Positions 26,236 to 35,986 of a stretch of DNA of 64,000 bases are shown here, one piece after another. The notes below the pieces were generated by a model. That model saw only the letters and a program-made list of their open reading frames with translations. It searched no databases and was not told where the DNA came from. The position numbers and the translations under genes are program-made. Each line of letters opens with the position of its first letter. The first letter of the stretch is position 1. Origin of the DNA: Anaerobiospirillum thomasii (lineage in GTDB: Bacteria; Pseudomonadota; Gammaproteobacteria; Enterobacterales; Succinivibrionaceae); contig NZ_UAPU01000005.1 of NCBI RefSeq assembly GCF_900445255.1, positions 755,001 through 819,000 of the forward strand. The letters are read 5' to 3'.

Positions 26236-26598
26236 ATGAAGTACAAACATGCAGCTTTAATTCTCTTTTGTGCAGCCCTGCCTATACTTGCAACAACTGC
26301 ACAGGAGAGCAGAGCATCTGATAATTTAAAGCTGCAGACTTATGATATAGCCTCTTTACTAAATGAAGGCAATCACGGTCAGATGATTGTGATACAGGGG
26401 CGTCTTACCAATTTTTTAGGCGATGACCTGTATGAATTTACTGACACTAAAGGCCAATGTATAGAAGTTGATCTTGATGATGACTACAACTGGTCGTGTA
26501 TCAGAAAAGATGAGCTTATTGAGCTTAAAGCCTGTATTGAAAAGATAAGCACCAAGGTGCGTCTTGATGCCAAAAGTGCCAGAGCTCTTGGCAACTAA
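26236..26598 (+). CDS. BOF (YgiW/YdeI family) protein 2, divergent
   Basis: 120 residues with a signal peptide ending near ALPILATTAQ. OB-fold core IQGRLTNFLGDDLYEFTDTK, EVDLDDDYNWSCIRKDELIELKACIEK. It differs from its neighbours in two cysteines (CIEVDL and WSCIRK) plus ACIEK that could form a disulfide, and it lacks the usual HGxVDRD motif. In operon with protein 1. Confidence 0.85.
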   Translation: MKYKHAALILFCAALPILATTAQESRASDNLKLQTYDIASLLNEGNHGQMIVIQGRLTNFLGDDLYEFTDTKGQCIEVDLDDDYNWSCIRKDELIELKACIEKISTKVRLDAKSARALGN

Positions 26599-26624
26599 TT
26601 TTAAATTTTACAGAACATAAATAA

Positions 26625-26655
26625 AAAAGGAGTGGACTAACCGCCCGCTCCTTTT
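26625..26655. terminator. Bidirectional terminator between convergent BOF genes
   Basis: AAAAGGAG pairs with CTCCTTTT, extended by GG/CC, with A/T runs on both sides. Confidence 0.8.
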
Positions 26656-26674
26656 ACATAGTATCAGGAACCTG

Positions 26675-27058
26675 CTAGTTTGCTGTTTCGTGCACTGCCA
26701 CAGGCAGGGCCTCGTATACTTCAACTTTTATGGAAAACATGTCTCTGTCTACTGTACCGTAGATATCAATAAGTTGATCTTTACTTATATGGGACCAGGA
26801 ACGGTCATCATCAAGCTCCACTTCAATAGAGCTGCCATTCTCATCGGTAAACTCGTATCTGTCCTTACCATAGTAATTGGTCAGACGGCCACGCAGCCAT
26901 ACATCCTGCTCATCGGCATGGCTGTTTTGTACTTCTATGATGGTGCTTTTTGGTATTTCAAAGCCACGTGGAGCATTGGCAGGAGAAATATGACCTGCAA
27001 GTGCCATACCCGAGCCAAAGATCAGTGCCAAAAATAAAGTTTTATGCCCAAAGCCCAT
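26675..27058 (-). CDS. BOF (YgiW/YdeI family) protein 3
   Basis: 127 residues, signal peptide (MGFGHKTLFLALIFGSGMALA). Core VWLRGRLTNYYGKDRYEFTD and SIEVELDDDRSWSHISKDQL, IYGTVDRDMFSIKVEVYEAL, very close to protein 1. It keeps the family's NAPRGFE opening. Convergent with proteins 1 and 2, so separately transcribed. Probably periplasmic. Confidence 0.88.
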   Translation of the reverse strand: MGFGHKTLFLALIFGSGMALAGHISPANAPRGFEIPKSTIIEVQNSHADEQDVWLRGRLTNYYGKDRYEFTDENGSSIEVELDDDRSWSHISKDQLIDIYGTVDRDMFSIKVEVYEALPVAVHETAN

Positions 27059-27137
27059 AGTTAAATCCTATCTATCAATTGTCTTTGATTATAAATAGCA
27101 AAACTTAGATAAAACTTAGAAAGGCTATGCTTGATAT

Positions 27138-28976
27138 TTAACCTATAAAACCGTCAACCTGACGCTCCCATAAGATCTTGTACAGACCATCTGCAGCTAA
27201 AAGCTCTTTGTGTGTGCCCTGCTGCACCACCTGACCTTTGTCTATGACAATAATTCTGTCCATAAGCATTAAAGTTGAGAGTCTGTGGGCAATGGCAATG
27301 ACGGTGCGTCCTTCCATAATGGTGGACAGATTGTTTAAAATTACATGCTCACTTTCTGAATCAAGAGCAGAGGTGGCCTCATCTAGAATAAGTATAGGCG
27401 CATTTTTCATAATAACGCGCGAGAGCGCAATCTTCTGTCTCTGACCGCCTGAGAGCTTGGCGCCTCTTTCACCCACCATGGTTTCAAAGCCACTGGCCCC
27501 CCTGTAATCTGACAGTGATTTGATAAAGGACAGAGCATCAGTAAGACGTGCCGCCTCCTCAAGTCTTTTCTCATCGGCATCAGAGCCATACAGAATATTC
27601 TGTCTTATGGTGCGGTGCATCAAAGACACATCCTGCGAGACCATAGAAAAATACTCACGCAGCTCATCCTGCTTTAAATTGCGTATGTCTATGCCATCTA
27701 AGGTCACCTGACCTCTGTCTACATCATAAAAACGCAGCATGAGATTTAACAGCGTAGATTTGCCGGCGCCAGATGGGCCTACTATGCCCACCTTTTCTTT
27801 AGCCTTAATGGAGAGATTTAAATTTGAAAATATATCCTTGCTGCCCTTGTAGGCAAAAAATACATTTTTAAAGTCAATATTGCCCTGTACAGCCTGTAAT
27901 TTTTCTGTGTGTTTTTTATCCTGTACTGAAATAGGTCGTGTCAGTGTACTCATGCCATCATAGACTGTGCCTATATTTTCAAAAATAGCACCCACCTCCC
28001 ACATCATCCAGCGTGACATATTGATAATTCTGATAGCAATAGCCATAGCCACAGCAATGGCTCCTGATGAGACCTGATAGTCAGCCCACAGCCACAGTGA
28101 GAGCATAGTGATGGAAATTAACAGTGTATAGTTCATAAACTGTACACTAAGATCAAAGAGCGTTAAAGTGCGCAGCGCCTGTCTTTCACTTTTAATAAAG
28201 TGCTTCATACCCTCATGGGCATACTGTGACTCACGGCCCCTGCCGCCAAAGAGCTTGACCGTTGTTATATTGACATAACTGTCTACAATACGCCCCACCA
28301 TATCAGAGCGTCTGTCTGCCTGCTTTTGTGACTGCATGCGCAGTCTTGGAATAAAGACCACCAGAGCACTTACGTAAAGACACAGCCAGATTAAAAGCGG
28401 CAGCGATAAGAGCAGATCAGCATCAGCCAGCATCCACAGCATGGTGGCAAGATATACAAGCATATGCATCAGCACATCTACAAGCTTTAATACCGAGGTG
28501 CGCACAGCCATAGCTGTCTGCATCAGCTTATTGGCAATACGCCCTGCAAATTCATCCTCAAAAAAATCAATGGACTGATTTAAAAGATAGTGATGCGCTC
28601 TCCAGCGTATCTGCATTGGATAGTTTGAGAACAAGGTCTGATGCAGTATAAAAGAATGAAAGGTGGTAGCAAGAGGCAGTATTACACCTGCTAAAATCAG
28701 CATAAAAATAAGATGACTGCCGTGATCTGCAATAAATGAATATGGCGAGCTTGTGGTAGTCCAGTCAACCAAAAGACCAAGGCAGATAAAAAACAAAGCC
28801 TCACCTGCAGCCATAAGAGCGGTGAGAATGCCAACTATAAGCAGAAAGCGCCACAGTCCCTGTGTATAGTACAGGATAAAATGAAATAGATTTGCAGGTG
28901 GCGTTTTGATTTCAGCCTCTGGAAATGGCGGAACTAAATGTTCAAACCATCTCCAGATACTATCCATGAATTTCAT
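27138..28976 (-). CDS. ABC exporter, fused membrane and ATPase domains (MsbA/MdlB-like)
   Basis: 612 residues. Residues about 35-320 hold six hydrophobic segments; the ATPase half has Walker A GPSGAGKST, signature LSGGQRQK, Walker B ILILDEATSALDSESEH and the H-loop IAIAHRLSTL. A half-transporter that would act as a homodimer in the inner membrane. Substrate not predictable: the N-terminus (WRWFEHLVPPFPEAEIK) resembles uncharacterised multidrug-type proteins. It is 20 bases downstream of the DUF2333 gene, so they may be co-transcribed. Confidence 0.9.
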   Translation of the reverse strand: MKFMDSIWRWFEHLVPPFPEAEIKTPPANLFHFILYYTQGLWRFLLIVGILTALMAAGEALFFICLGLLVDWTTTSSPYSFIADHGSHLIFMLILAGVILPLATTFHSFILHQTLFSNYPMQIRWRAHHYLLNQSIDFFEDEFAGRIANKLMQTAMAVRTSVLKLVDVLMHMLVYLATMLWMLADADLLLSLPLLIWLCLYVSALVVFIPRLRMQSQKQADRRSDMVGRIVDSYVNITTVKLFGGRGRESQYAHEGMKHFIKSERQALRTLTLFDLSVQFMNYTLLISITMLSLWLWADYQVSSGAIAVAMAIAIRIINMSRWMMWEVGAIFENIGTVYDGMSTLTRPISVQDKKHTEKLQAVQGNIDFKNVFFAYKGSKDIFSNLNLSIKAKEKVGIVGPSGAGKSTLLNLMLRFYDVDRGQVTLDGIDIRNLKQDELREYFSMVSQDVSLMHRTIRQNILYGSDADEKRLEEAARLTDALSFIKSLSDYRGASGFETMVGERGAKLSGGQRQKIALSRVIMKNAPILILDEATSALDSESEHVILNNLSTIMEGRTVIAIAHRLSTLMLMDRIIVIDKGQVVQQGTHKELLAADGLYKILWERQVDGFIG

Positions 28977-28996
28977 TTACAAAAAATAAGATCCGC

Positions 28997-29908
28997 TTAT
29001 TTATCCATGGAGGCCATCATATCGTTAAGTCTGTTGTTAGCTACATCAAGATGACGGGCCATAGCTGCAATGTGATTTGGCAGCATGGCATCGCCTCTGG
29101 CATTGCCGCCTGCAACTACGTAAAGAGGATTGAACTCATCAATATAGGCAAAACGCTTTAGAGCCTCGTCAACATTCTCAGCACCGCCTCGTGCCACTAC
29201 TGACTCATCAACTGCAATAAGAGCACGCAGCACATTGCCGGCCACCTTGGCTACACCCTTTACATAATAGATGTTGTTGTCAGCATCCATATGGCTAATA
29301 TCGGTATTGTTTAAAATGCCTAAGGCATAGTCAGTCATAGCGGAGCAGTATTTTAAAATATTAAAGACATCATCTGATTTTACATTGTAGATGCCAGCAT
29401 CGCGTGACTTGGTGCCCACACTGTTGGCCCAGTCCTGCCAGCCTTTGATACCGGCCTTGTACTTGCCCTCACAGTCATAGACAAATAAAAAGCCCCATAC
29501 ATTGTCAGCATAGGTAAAATAGCGTGATGTGGCATCGCTAAGACGTGAGTCAATGGTATCTCTCTCACCTACGCGGCCTGCAGTTTTGGCCACAATATCA
29601 GATGCAGGACGGGTGGCATAGATAACACCGCGCTGATAGGCAGTCTTGTTATCAATGATTTTCTGCTCCATTAAAATATCATTTGGCAGCCAGCCAAAAA
29701 GTGATGACAGCTCAGTCTCAAGTGCGTCGGTTACACCACGGGCTAAAATCTGAGCTTTCTGTCTTTCATCTGCTGTATTGTCAACTTTTGCAGGAGCATA
29801 TGACTGAGGAGAAACATTAGATATCAAACCTACACAGGACACGTACAGAACATAAGCTAAAATTATAATAAGTACCGGATATTTAAAGAATTTTGCGCTC
29901 AAAGTCAT
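28997..29908 (-). CDS. DUF2333 family protein
   Basis: 303 residues, one N-terminal membrane anchor (YPVLIIILAYVLYVSCVGL). The pattern ELSSLFGWLPNDILMEQKII, YQRGVIYATRPASDIV and late MLPNHIAAMARHLDVANNRL is typical of DUF2333, a gammaproteobacterial family of unknown function. The bulk should be periplasmic. Alone upstream of the ABC exporter gene, giving a candidate two-gene unit. Confidence 0.75.
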   Translation of the reverse strand: MTLSAKFFKYPVLIIILAYVLYVSCVGLISNVSPQSYAPAKVDNTADERQKAQILARGVTDALETELSSLFGWLPNDILMEQKIIDNKTAYQRGVIYATRPASDIVAKTAGRVGERDTIDSRLSDATSRYFTYADNVWGFLFVYDCEGKYKAGIKGWQDWANSVGTKSRDAGIYNVKSDDVFNILKYCSAMTDYALGILNNTDISHMDADNNIYYVKGVAKVAGNVLRALIAVDESVVARGGAENVDEALKRFAYIDEFNPLYVVAGGNARGDAMLPNHIAAMARHLDVANNRLNDMMASMDK

Positions 29909-30015
29909 CGACTACCTCACTTTTTTTTTGCATCTTTTTTTTCTACTTGATGTTAATCAGGTATAAATTATTTTATCATTAGTTACATGTTAGTTGAAAT
30001 TTTAAAGGGTACAAA

Positions 30016-31107
30016 GTGTTTTTTTTAAAATCGATAATTGTTGGCACATTGGCCATGTCAATAATGAGCGCATCTGCCCAGAGTAATGATTTATATATAC
30101 TGCAATGGTCTGATTATATTGCCCCGTCAACCATAGAGCAGTTTGAAAGGGAAACTAATATCAAGGTTCACTATCAGGTCATGGATTCAAATGAAATGCT
30201 TGAGGCCAAAATGATGGCAGGTTCATCAGGCTATGACATAGTGGCCCCTTCTTTGCACATTTTAAAAAGGCTCTCCGATCTTAATCTTATTGAAAAGCTA
30301 GATGTGCAAAAACTGCCTAACTTTAAAAATCTTGATGAAAAAAAGATGGCCAAAATCAATGAAGTTATTACAGGCGGCTGCTTTGGTATTCCTTATATGG
30401 AACTTTCAACAGGCATAGGTTATAACGAAAAGGCTGTCAAAAAAATCATGGGCGATGACTTTGAGCTTGACAGCTGGGATGCCCTGTTTGATGATGCTAT
30501 TGCCTCAAAGCTCAAAGAGTGTGGCCTTACAGTGCTCGACAGCCCTTCAGATATGATCTGCTCAACTTTAATCTATCTTGGACTAGATCCTGAAAGTGAA
30601 AGCAAGGCTGATTATCAAAAGGCCAGAGATGCTCTTGTCTCCATTATGAAAAATGTAAGATATATGCACTCATCACAGTATGGCAACGATCTGGCCTCAG
30701 GCGAGGTCTGTGTCTCTGTAGGCTGGTCTGGTGATGTACAGCTTGCAGCGCAGAAGGCTAAAGAGGCTGGCCTTGATGAGATTAAATATATTATTCCAAA
30801 AGAAGGCGCCCTTATGGGCTATGACATGCTGGCCATACCCAAGGATGCTAAAAACAAGGACAATGCCTATAAGTTCCTTGACTTTATCATGCGCCCTGAG
30901 GTTATAGCCGAGATTTCAAACTATGTGCGCTATGCCAATGCCAATAAAGAGGCAACTAAATTTGTCGATAAGGAAATAACCGACAACAAGGGTATATACT
31001 ATGATGCAGAGAAATTAAAAAGAATGCATATAGTTATACCAAAGGACAGTGTGGTTAAATTATTAACCAGAACCTGGAATGATGTACGCATACACTCAGC
31101 ACAGTAG
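30016..31107 (+). CDS. PotD/PotF-like polyamine-binding periplasmic protein
   Basis: 363 residues from a GTG start with AAAGGG upstream. Signal peptide to SASAQ; mature start DLYILQWSDYIAPSTIEQFERETNIKVHY is a classic spermidine/putrescine-binding opening, followed by AGSSGYDIVAPSLHILKRL and IPYMELSTGIGYNEKAVKK. Unlike usual pot operons there is no ATPase or permease next to it; instead a PfkB sugar kinase follows after 12 bases. It may supply ligand to a transporter elsewhere or act as a sensor. Confidence 0.85.
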   Translation: MFFLKSIIVGTLAMSIMSASAQSNDLYILQWSDYIAPSTIEQFERETNIKVHYQVMDSNEMLEAKMMAGSSGYDIVAPSLHILKRLSDLNLIEKLDVQKLPNFKNLDEKKMAKINEVITGGCFGIPYMELSTGIGYNEKAVKKIMGDDFELDSWDALFDDAIASKLKECGLTVLDSPSDMICSTLIYLGLDPESESKADYQKARDALVSIMKNVRYMHSSQYGNDLASGEVCVSVGWSGDVQLAAQKAKEAGLDEIKYIIPKEGALMGYDMLAIPKDAKNKDNAYKFLDFIMRPEVIAEISNYVRYANANKEATKFVDKEITDNKGIYYDAEKLKRMHIVIPKDSVVKLLTRTWNDVRIHSAQ

Positions 31108-31119
31108 CAGGATTTTTAT

Positions 31120-32031
31120 ATGATTTATACCGTAACATCTTCCCCTTCTCTGGATCTTATTGTAAGTCTGTCATCTACCCTTGAGTCAGGTGGCAACTTC
31201 AGAGCCATTGAAGAGGAGTTAAGACCAGGAGGCAAAGGTATAAATATCTCCATTATGCTCAAGAATCTGGGATGCAACTCTACAGCTTTGGGTTTTGTGG
31301 CAGGTTTTTCTGGCGATGAGCTTATGCGTATGACCATGGCAAGTGGCATCAACACAGGCTTTATCAGAGTACGTCGTGGCCGTACCCGCATCAACATACG
31401 TATCAAGGACACCAAGGAGACCAAAATCAACGGCCTGGGCCCTACTGTTACCTCTGATGATATCAACTATCTTATAAACAAAATCAAAATCATCAAGGAA
31501 AACGATATTCTGGTGCTAGCAGGCATGGTACCGCCGTCACTGCCACAGGATATATACCGCACCTTTTTTGAAAATATAAAAGCAGGCACCAAAGTCATTA
31601 TTGACACACCACCAGATGTTTTTGCTCCTCTTCTTGAGTTAAAACCTTTTCTGGTCAAACCAAATCTGTATGAGTTGCAGGACTTTTTACAAAAAGAGCT
31701 CTCTGACAATGACAAGGTAATTGAGGCTGCCCGCGCCATACGCGATAAAGGCGCGCAGAATGTTCTCGTTTCCATGGGCAAAAACGGCGCTGTCTTTGTT
31801 GACTGCGAGGATAATGCCTATGTCATTGCCACACCTGGCGGTGATGCTATTGACAGAACAGGTGCCGGTGACAGCATGATTGCAGGATTTATAAGTGATT
31901 ATCTTGAAAGCGCCGATTTAAAATCAGCGGCCTATATGGCAGTTGCAACAGGTGCTGCCACAGCAACCTATAAAGGCATTGCTCCAAAGGAGTATGTGCG
32001 TGAGCTCAGAGAGTGTATGGGCGAGATCTAA
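31120..32031 (+). CDS. fruK: PfkB-family sugar kinase (1-phosphofructokinase/tagatose-6-P kinase type)
   Basis: 303 residues. PfkB signature 1 region LRPGGKGINISIMLKNLG near residues 35-52 and signature 2 DRTGAGDSMIAGFISDYL near 246-263, with the catalytic Asp in the GAGD loop. The YTVTSSPSLDLIVSL opening is as in FruK/LacC (where it reads TLNPALD). Fructose-1-phosphate kinase is the likeliest role, but no fru PTS gene is nearby; the partner is a polyamine-type binding protein, so the assignment within the family is uncertain. Confidence 0.75.
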   Translation: MIYTVTSSPSLDLIVSLSSTLESGGNFRAIEEELRPGGKGINISIMLKNLGCNSTALGFVAGFSGDELMRMTMASGINTGFIRVRRGRTRINIRIKDTKETKINGLGPTVTSDDINYLINKIKIIKENDILVLAGMVPPSLPQDIYRTFFENIKAGTKVIIDTPPDVFAPLLELKPFLVKPNLYELQDFLQKELSDNDKVIEAARAIRDKGAQNVLVSMGKNGAVFVDCEDNAYVIATPGGDAIDRTGAGDSMIAGFISDYLESADLKSAAYMAVATGAATATYKGIAPKEYVRELRECMGEI

Positions 32032-32041
32032 ATCTCTTTTA

Positions 32042-32068
32042 AGACATAGGATCTTGTATCTTATGTCT
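32042..32068 (+). terminator. Hairpin after PfkB kinase gene
   Basis: AGACATAGGAT/ATCTTATGTCT, 11-bp stem with one G-T-type mismatch; no T run. It lies between convergent genes. Confidence 0.5.
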
Positions 32069-32071
32069 CTA

Positions 32072-33880
32072 TCAGACAAGCTCCTTTAGTAAAGATATCT
32101 GACGTAACTTATCATTATACACACAGCCAAAGGCTCTGACTTTTCTATTCATGATTTTATGGTAATTTCTGTCACGTATCTGATTTAAGGCCTCCACCAT
32201 AAGTGATTCATCTGACTTGTTATATGACGCATGCGTATATTTAAACTCAAAAATAAAAGTATAGTCACTGTCTTTAAAATCAAGCCTGAGATCACAGCGA
32301 CCAAAGGCATTATGCACCTCTCTTTTAGCATTTACTGCCTTTGATTGAGCTGTATCAATTAATGCACTGACAAAATTATCTGTCTTAAAGAAATTATAAA
32401 AATGCTTTACAAGAGATAACTCATCTACAATACTCTTTACAAATACACTATAGTCAGTGGCTGTCAGTATCAGCTTTAAAAAGCTACACAGCCTTTGTGA
32501 CGTTATACTCTCGGTAATCTTGATATTGTTATCATAAATTTTAGGCAGATTGAAAATAAAGCTTCTTTGCAGACTTCTTAGTGAATCTCGTATTTCTTCA
32601 TTTGGAAGCTTTAGCATTACTACATCTTCTCTAATGGGAGATGCAAGAGTCAGATAGCCAGTCTGAAATAAAAGGACCTTTGGATTCATATTATAGTACG
32701 AATCCTGATTAAAAAATTGAGATCTGTCTACCTTAAGCCTGAAATCTTTATCTTCAATATTGATGGTTAGAAAATCATCTGCCATATTTTTTACGTTATG
32801 TTTCAATACGGCAGGAATACCTCCTAAATCGTACCAGTAGTTTTTAAATCTAGCATTGATACTTGCAAAGAAATTTAATACAGATATAGTTGAAAAGACA
32901 TGATGAGCATGATCTTCATCAAAACAGTAGCCGTCATACCACAATGCTAGCTCACTGATAAGACCATCAACATGCTCATCTTTAAGATCTTGTTGCTCAA
33001 TCCCATAGTGTATAGATGCGCTATATCTTATATGCTCGTCAAAATATATTTTAATCTCTTCACGCGTAAAACCTACAATACTGCCAAAGTGTGGATTTAG
33101 TGATATATCCTCTATAGTATTGCTTACCGTAAATACACACATCCTTATAACAGGTAATGCCAGTGATAAAAATCTTTCTAAAATATTCACTCTTGCGTTT
33201 TAATGTTGCATAAAAAGACTTGATACTTGTCAACACAGCGTCTATATAGCATTGCCTCTCCTCTTTTGTTTTCAGAGTTACAGGAATATGGATTAAAGGA
33301 TAATCATATTCATCTATAAGCAATACTGTTTTTCCAGGACCAGCCTTTTTTACAAAGTCAGTCAGCAGATCGCCAGCTGATGTTGTATCATTATCATTTT
33401 TAAAATTATACTTTAAAAAGTGTTGTCTAATTACCTATTCAAAACCATAAATAAAGCTCTCAATTGCCGATGCAAGATTATAAGAGCTGTATTTATTAAC
33501 AGCTTTGGCAGCCTCTATTCTTTTATCAACAATGGCCTGATTTTCTGGCATATTGGAAAAATCAATATGTATAACATTATAAGTATCCCCATCAGTCCAA
33601 AGCTTTTCAATAGCAAGGTCTTTAAAATAGGACTCATGCTCATTGCCTTTGTCATCTATAAACGCTTTAACACCATGAGTAAAAAGCTCTTCTAATACTG
33701 AGACTATAGTTGACTTACCAAAGCGTCTTGGCCTTGATAAAAATTGAGGACCAGTATCACAGGCAATATCATATATAAGATCAGTCTTATCAACATAAAT
33801 TGCCTGCAGTGAAATAATGTATGGAAAAGAAGCACTGCGAGGAATTTTTTTCTTAATTCTCTAAAGTTTTTATAGAACAT
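32072..33880 (-). pseudogene. Broken AAA-ATPase/PD-(D/E)XK (DUF1703 type) gene
   Basis: Reading the minus strand from an ATG at 33878-33880, the protein begins MFYKNFRELRKKIPRSASF and contains LSRPRRFGKSTIVSVLEEL, then hits an in-frame TAG near 33436 after IYGFE. The same frame continues (KTVLLIDEYDYPL) until a frameshift near 33130, around FITGITCYKDV, after which FTVSNTIEDISL onward is in another frame to 32072. The C-terminal nuclease core DLRLDFKDSDYTFIFEFKY is still present. One nonsense and one frameshift make it inactive. It is a paralogue of the gene at 18956. Confidence 0.85.
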
Positions 33881-34377
33881 ATCCCGCGCTTGGACTTATC
33901 TAAATAAAACAAATGAATTTTAACAGCACACTTTAAATCGTTGGTTTCAATCATAAACATGTTTATACCTGATTAAAAGCGTTAAAATTATTTTCTACAT
34001 TTATCGTTGTTTCTAATTAATAATTTGGGGTTAATATCAAGATCCTAAAGGCTTATATATTTTAATGTATTATAAAAATTTAAGATATTTCCTATCAGAT
34101 TCATTATGTCACATTTAGCTCATACGCTAAAATCTATCTTTAAAGGAACAAATAAAATTAACATTTGAACATTCTAATAAACAATTTATTACAAAAAGAC
34201 TTTTAGACAGTAAAGAGGAAATACTATGATTTATTAACAATCTTCTGCATTTTAAGCAGTGCTAAGCATAGATATAGCCCAACAAGAAAAAAAGTAATTG
34301 TCGTTTAAAGCTTTAAAGTTTCCCTCTATACTTCAATAAAGGAAAAATATCTGTCGCTTTATCTTTTTTAAAAATAA
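33881..34377. other. AT-rich non-coding stretch
   Basis: About 500 bases with no coding pattern in either strand and no recognisable repeat or RNA gene. Probably decayed sequence around the broken ATPase gene. Confidence 0.4.
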
Positions 34378-34378
34378 T

Positions 34379-34414
34379 AAAGCACAGCCTTATATTTAAG
34401 ACTGTGCCTTTTTT
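34379..34414 (-). terminator. Terminator of aspC
   Basis: AAAGCACAG/CTGTGCCTTT stem around a 14-base AT loop, T/A runs on both sides, 18 bases beyond the aspC stop. Confidence 0.75.
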
Positions 34415-34431
34415 ACTTTTTAATCTAAAGC

Positions 34432-35631
34432 TTAGTCGTTTTTGATAACTGCAGTAATGGCAGAGACCAGCTTGTCGATATTTGAAGTGTTGATACCTGC
34501 AACACAGATGCGGCCAGAGCCTACGATGTAGATACCAAAGTTCTGCTTTAACTTCTCAACCTGCTCCTTGTTAAGACCTGAGAAGGAGAACATACCGTTC
34601 TGCTCGGTGATAAAGCTAAAATCACCGGCACCTGCAGCACTTAACTTATCTGCAAGCATCTGACGCATTTCATGAATGCGGCCTCTCATGGCAGCAAGCT
34701 CTTCAACCCACTTCTTGCGCAGATCATCATTACCTAAAATAGTAGTAACGATTTTCTCACCGTGGGCAGGAGGATTTGAAATAGCTGTACGTACAGCAAT
34801 CTTAACCTGTGAGTTTACACGCTCGGCAGTTTCTGCATCGGCACTAACCACAGTAAGAGCACCAACACGCTCATTGTACAGACCTAAGTTCTTTGAATAG
34901 GATGAGGCAATGATAAACTCTTTGCAGTGCTTGGCAATAGTTCTGATACCAATGGCATCCTCTTCAATACCCTTGCCAAAGCCCTGATAGGCAAAATCAA
35001 TAAATGGCAGCAGTTTCTTCTGTGCCATAAACTGAGCTAAAGCTTCCCACTGCTCTGCAGTTGGATCAATACCTGTAGGATTGTGACAGCAGGCATGAAG
35101 TAGAACAACGTCTCCCTCCTGAGCCTGATCTAAAGTCTCAAGCATTTTCTCAAAGGCAAGACCGTGAGTTACTCTGTCATAATAAGGATAGCGCTCATAT
35201 TTTAAACCAGCGGCTGTGGCAATCTGATAGTGATTGGCCCAGGTAGGATCTGAAATCCAGATGGTGCTGGCAACATTCTGCTGTTTGATGAAATCTGCAC
35301 CTATGCGCAGTGCACCGGTACCACCAGGGCAGTGGCAGGTTACAGCACGGCCGCCTGCTACAAACTCGCTTGAGGTACCAAAAATTAAGGCGCGGGTTAA
35401 AACACCAAACTCTAATAAACCTGTAATTGGAAGATATGACTTGGACTGCTCATTGTCTAAAATGAACTTCTCAGCATCCTTGACACAGGATAGAACCGGA
35501 GTTTTACCTGCATCATCCTGATATACGCCTACGCCAAGATTAATCTTTTCAGGATTTGGATCATTCCTGAAGGCATCAGTTAAACCAAGAATAGGATCAG
35601 CAGGAGCTGCTTCAATACGATCAAAAAACAT
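34432..35631 (-). CDS. aspC: Aspartate/aromatic aminotransferase
   Basis: 399 residues from the ATG at 35629-35631 (MFFDRIEAAPADPILGL, the canonical start); an in-frame ATG 16 codons upstream lacks similarity. PLP-enzyme features: INLGVGVYQDDAGKTPVL, LLHACCHNPTGIDPT, DFAYQGFGKG, the Schiff-base lysine in ASSYSKNLGLYNERVG, and SGRICVAGI with the substrate-binding Arg at the C-terminus. Transaminates aspartate/oxaloacetate with glutamate/2-oxoglutarate. AspC and TyrB are not separable from these motifs alone. Preceded by a structured leader region. Confidence 0.93.
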   Translation of the reverse strand: MFFDRIEAAPADPILGLTDAFRNDPNPEKINLGVGVYQDDAGKTPVLSCVKDAEKFILDNEQSKSYLPITGLLEFGVLTRALIFGTSSEFVAGGRAVTCHCPGGTGALRIGADFIKQQNVASTIWISDPTWANHYQIATAAGLKYERYPYYDRVTHGLAFEKMLETLDQAQEGDVVLLHACCHNPTGIDPTAEQWEALAQFMAQKKLLPFIDFAYQGFGKGIEEDAIGIRTIAKHCKEFIIASSYSKNLGLYNERVGALTVVSADAETAERVNSQVKIAVRTAISNPPAHGEKIVTTILGNDDLRKKWVEELAAMRGRIHEMRQMLADKLSAAGAGDFSFITEQNGMFSFSGLNKEQVEKLKQNFGIYIVGSGRICVAGINTSNIDKLVSAITAVIKND

Positions 35632-35986
35632 TTTTAAATACCAAATTGTTCCAATAAAAAAGTTGCATAAATATATCACATTTTCACTGACATTTATATA
35701 TCATGTGATCTATGTAGCATTAGGTTGGGCAAGTGCACCAAAGTGCAACAGCCCACCTAAAACTCGTGAATATGAGTATGATTCAAGTATAAACCTACTT
35801 GTAAAAGCTTCTACATATATTTTAAACAGCCTTGATTTTAAAAGGCATTACTGATAGGACACAAAAGATCATTTAAAGATCTTTCGCACTAAAACAAGGC
35901 ATTATACAAAACCCTTTATCAAGGGCATACACAGTGTATAAGAATGTATCTAAAAACCATGGCACTGTGATGTTAAACAGGTATCT
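35632..35986. other. Intergenic region between aspC and lpxM
   Basis: Contains the aspC promoter region with a compact hairpin (35722-35758). The remainder, 35759-35986, is AT-rich with a few short repeats of TAAAAG and no coding signal. Confidence 0.45.
35722..35758 (-). promoter_or_regulatory. Two-stage hairpin upstream of aspC
   Basis: AGGTTGGGC pairs with GCCCACCT (one bulged T); inside it TGCAC-CAAA-GTGCA forms a second stem. It lies about 90 bases upstream of the aspC start. Could be a leader-RNA structure or a protein-binding dyad; no T run, so not an obvious terminator. Confidence 0.45.
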
